From an uncultured Lachnospiraceae bacterium (lineage in GTDB: Bacteria; Bacillota; Clostridia; Lachnospirales; Lachnospiraceae), in the NCBI GenBank assembly GCA_910580015.1, contig CAJTVT010000070.1, positions 1 through 6,370 on the forward strand: 6,370 nt of DNA. The letters run 5' to 3'. A program made the translations under genes and the position numbers. Position 1 is the stretch's first letter, and each line of letters opens with the position of its first letter. Under the pieces are notes generated by a model. The model was not told the DNA's origin and did not search any database. It saw nothing but the letters and a program-made list of their open reading frames with translations. This document shows, in pieces, positions 6,074 through 6,370 of this stretch.

Positions 6074-6293
6074 TTGATAACCTCCTTATGTTGCTTGGTT
6101 GATAAGTTACATTTATGTGAACAGAGTTTCCAGACAGATAAGATAATGTTGGAAACCCTGGAGTTTTCAAAAGCAGGTTGGCGCTTTTCAGCCTATACTG
6201 TATAGATGTAGTCAGGAAAATGAGGATTTGTTCAGGATTTATCAGGGGTTTTGGGGGATTTAACTGTGTGGTAGGTGGAGAGGTGTTTTTCAT
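6063..6293 (-). CDS. Small 76-residue protein upstream of the tape measure gene, unrecognised
   Basis: The ATG overlaps the stop of the upstream gene as ATGA, and its end overlaps the tape measure start by 11 nt. It fills what would otherwise be a gap of about 215 bp in a tightly packed operon. The N terminus is Pro/Asn/Thr-rich (MKNTSPPTTQLNPPKP) and the remainder basic with Leu/Ile. In phages with this gene order, the position just before the tape measure gene is often taken by a second tail-assembly chaperone ORF, sometimes made by frameshifting. Here the frame has stops (TAG, TGA) just upstream of the ATG, so a classic upstream slip into it is not possible, and re-initiation at ATGA is more plausible. 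The ribosome site is weak (GAGGA about 15 nt away). The function by position is inference, and it could be a chance ORF. Confidence 0.5.
   Translation of the reverse strand: MKNTSPPTTQLNPPKPLINPEQILIFLTTSIQYRLKSANLLLKTPGFPTLSYLSGNSVHINVTYQPSNIRRLSNEY
6081..6087 (-). promoter_or_regulatory. Ribosome binding site of the tape measure gene
   Basis: AAGGAGG on the minus strand lies 7 nt before the ATG at 6073, which supports MSTDKN as the true start. It lies inside the end of the preceding 76-codon ORF, so translation of the two may be coupled. Confidence 0.75.
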
Positions 6294-6370
6294 AATCTAG
6301 CAGAGACTTCCTCACTGTCTGTCATGGAAGCGTAAGCGTTGATCTGCTTTTTCAGAGTGGAGATATTTTC
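6290..6370 (-). CDS. C-terminal fragment of the gene upstream of the tape measure operon segment
   Basis: The last 26 codons, ending in TGA at 6292-6290, are in view (ENISTLKKQINAYASMTDSE then EVSARL). The helical, charged ending would suit a small tail protein such as a tail-assembly chaperone, by position only. The stop overlaps the start of the next ORF (ATGA). Too little is visible for a family assignment. Confidence 0.55.
   Translation of the reverse strand, partial: ENISTLKKQINAYASMTDSEEVSARL

Noticed and set aside
6302..6360. Programmed -1 frameshift at CTGAAAAAG in the upstream gene, as in tail chaperones
   Set aside because: The heptamer is not a perfect X-XXY-YYZ site, and the -1 frame meets a TGA about 11 codons later and a TAG before the 76-codon ORF.

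Overview
The window looks like the tail-gene region of a siphophage- or myophage-type prophage (or phage) of a low-to-mid GC Firmicute, probably a gut Clostridium or Lachnospiraceae relative. This is inferred from AGGAGG-type ribosome sites, the codon and amino-acid style, and a TP901-type tail tape measure protein. No host gene is present, so the host assignment is only suggestive.

Layout, read along the minus strand: the last 26 codons of an upstream gene (6370 to 6290); a 76-codon ORF linked to it by an ATGA overlap (6293 to 6063); then the tape measure gene, starting at 6073 behind a strong AAGGAGG site. The tape measure gene is interrupted. Its first 355 codons run from 6073 to 5009. It resumes in phase 0 at 3319 and stays open to position 1, leaving the window without a stop (at least 1461 codons after splicing). 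The 1689 nt between (3320 to 5008) have the hallmarks of a group I self-splicing intron on the minus strand. These are a 6-bp P1 with the splice-site U.G pair (exon CTCGGT with guide GCCGAG), a P10 between the guide's flank and the 3' exon (AATAT with ATATT), P4, a conserved Q-type AATCCGCCAGC, P7 (GACTA with TAGTC), P8, P9.0 (GGAC with GTCC) and a terminal G. Joining 5009 to 3319 restores one frame reading K-N-L-G then I-F-R-T-Y-S.

The intron has no recognisable homing endonuclease. Between its ribozyme core (about 4520 to 5008) and its 3' splice site it carries an independent cassette on the opposite (plus) strand. The cassette holds two tandem genes for 159-residue double zinc-ribbon proteins (3428 to 3907 and 3975 to 4454). 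Each has its own extended -10 promoter and ribosome site, and a rho-independent terminator (4521 to 4546) closes the cassette at the edge of the ribozyme core. The copies share a 375-bp block with no difference but differ at 20 positions within codons 9 to 27, across the first zinc ribbon.

The unusual system here is thus a phage structural gene split by a group I intron that houses an antisense, self-contained, duplicated zinc-ribbon 'moron'. When the tail operon is transcribed, the cassette lies antisense in the intron RNA and should be spliced out. When the tail operon is silent, the plus-strand promoters could still express the zinc-ribbon proteins. Their function is not recognisable from sequence.
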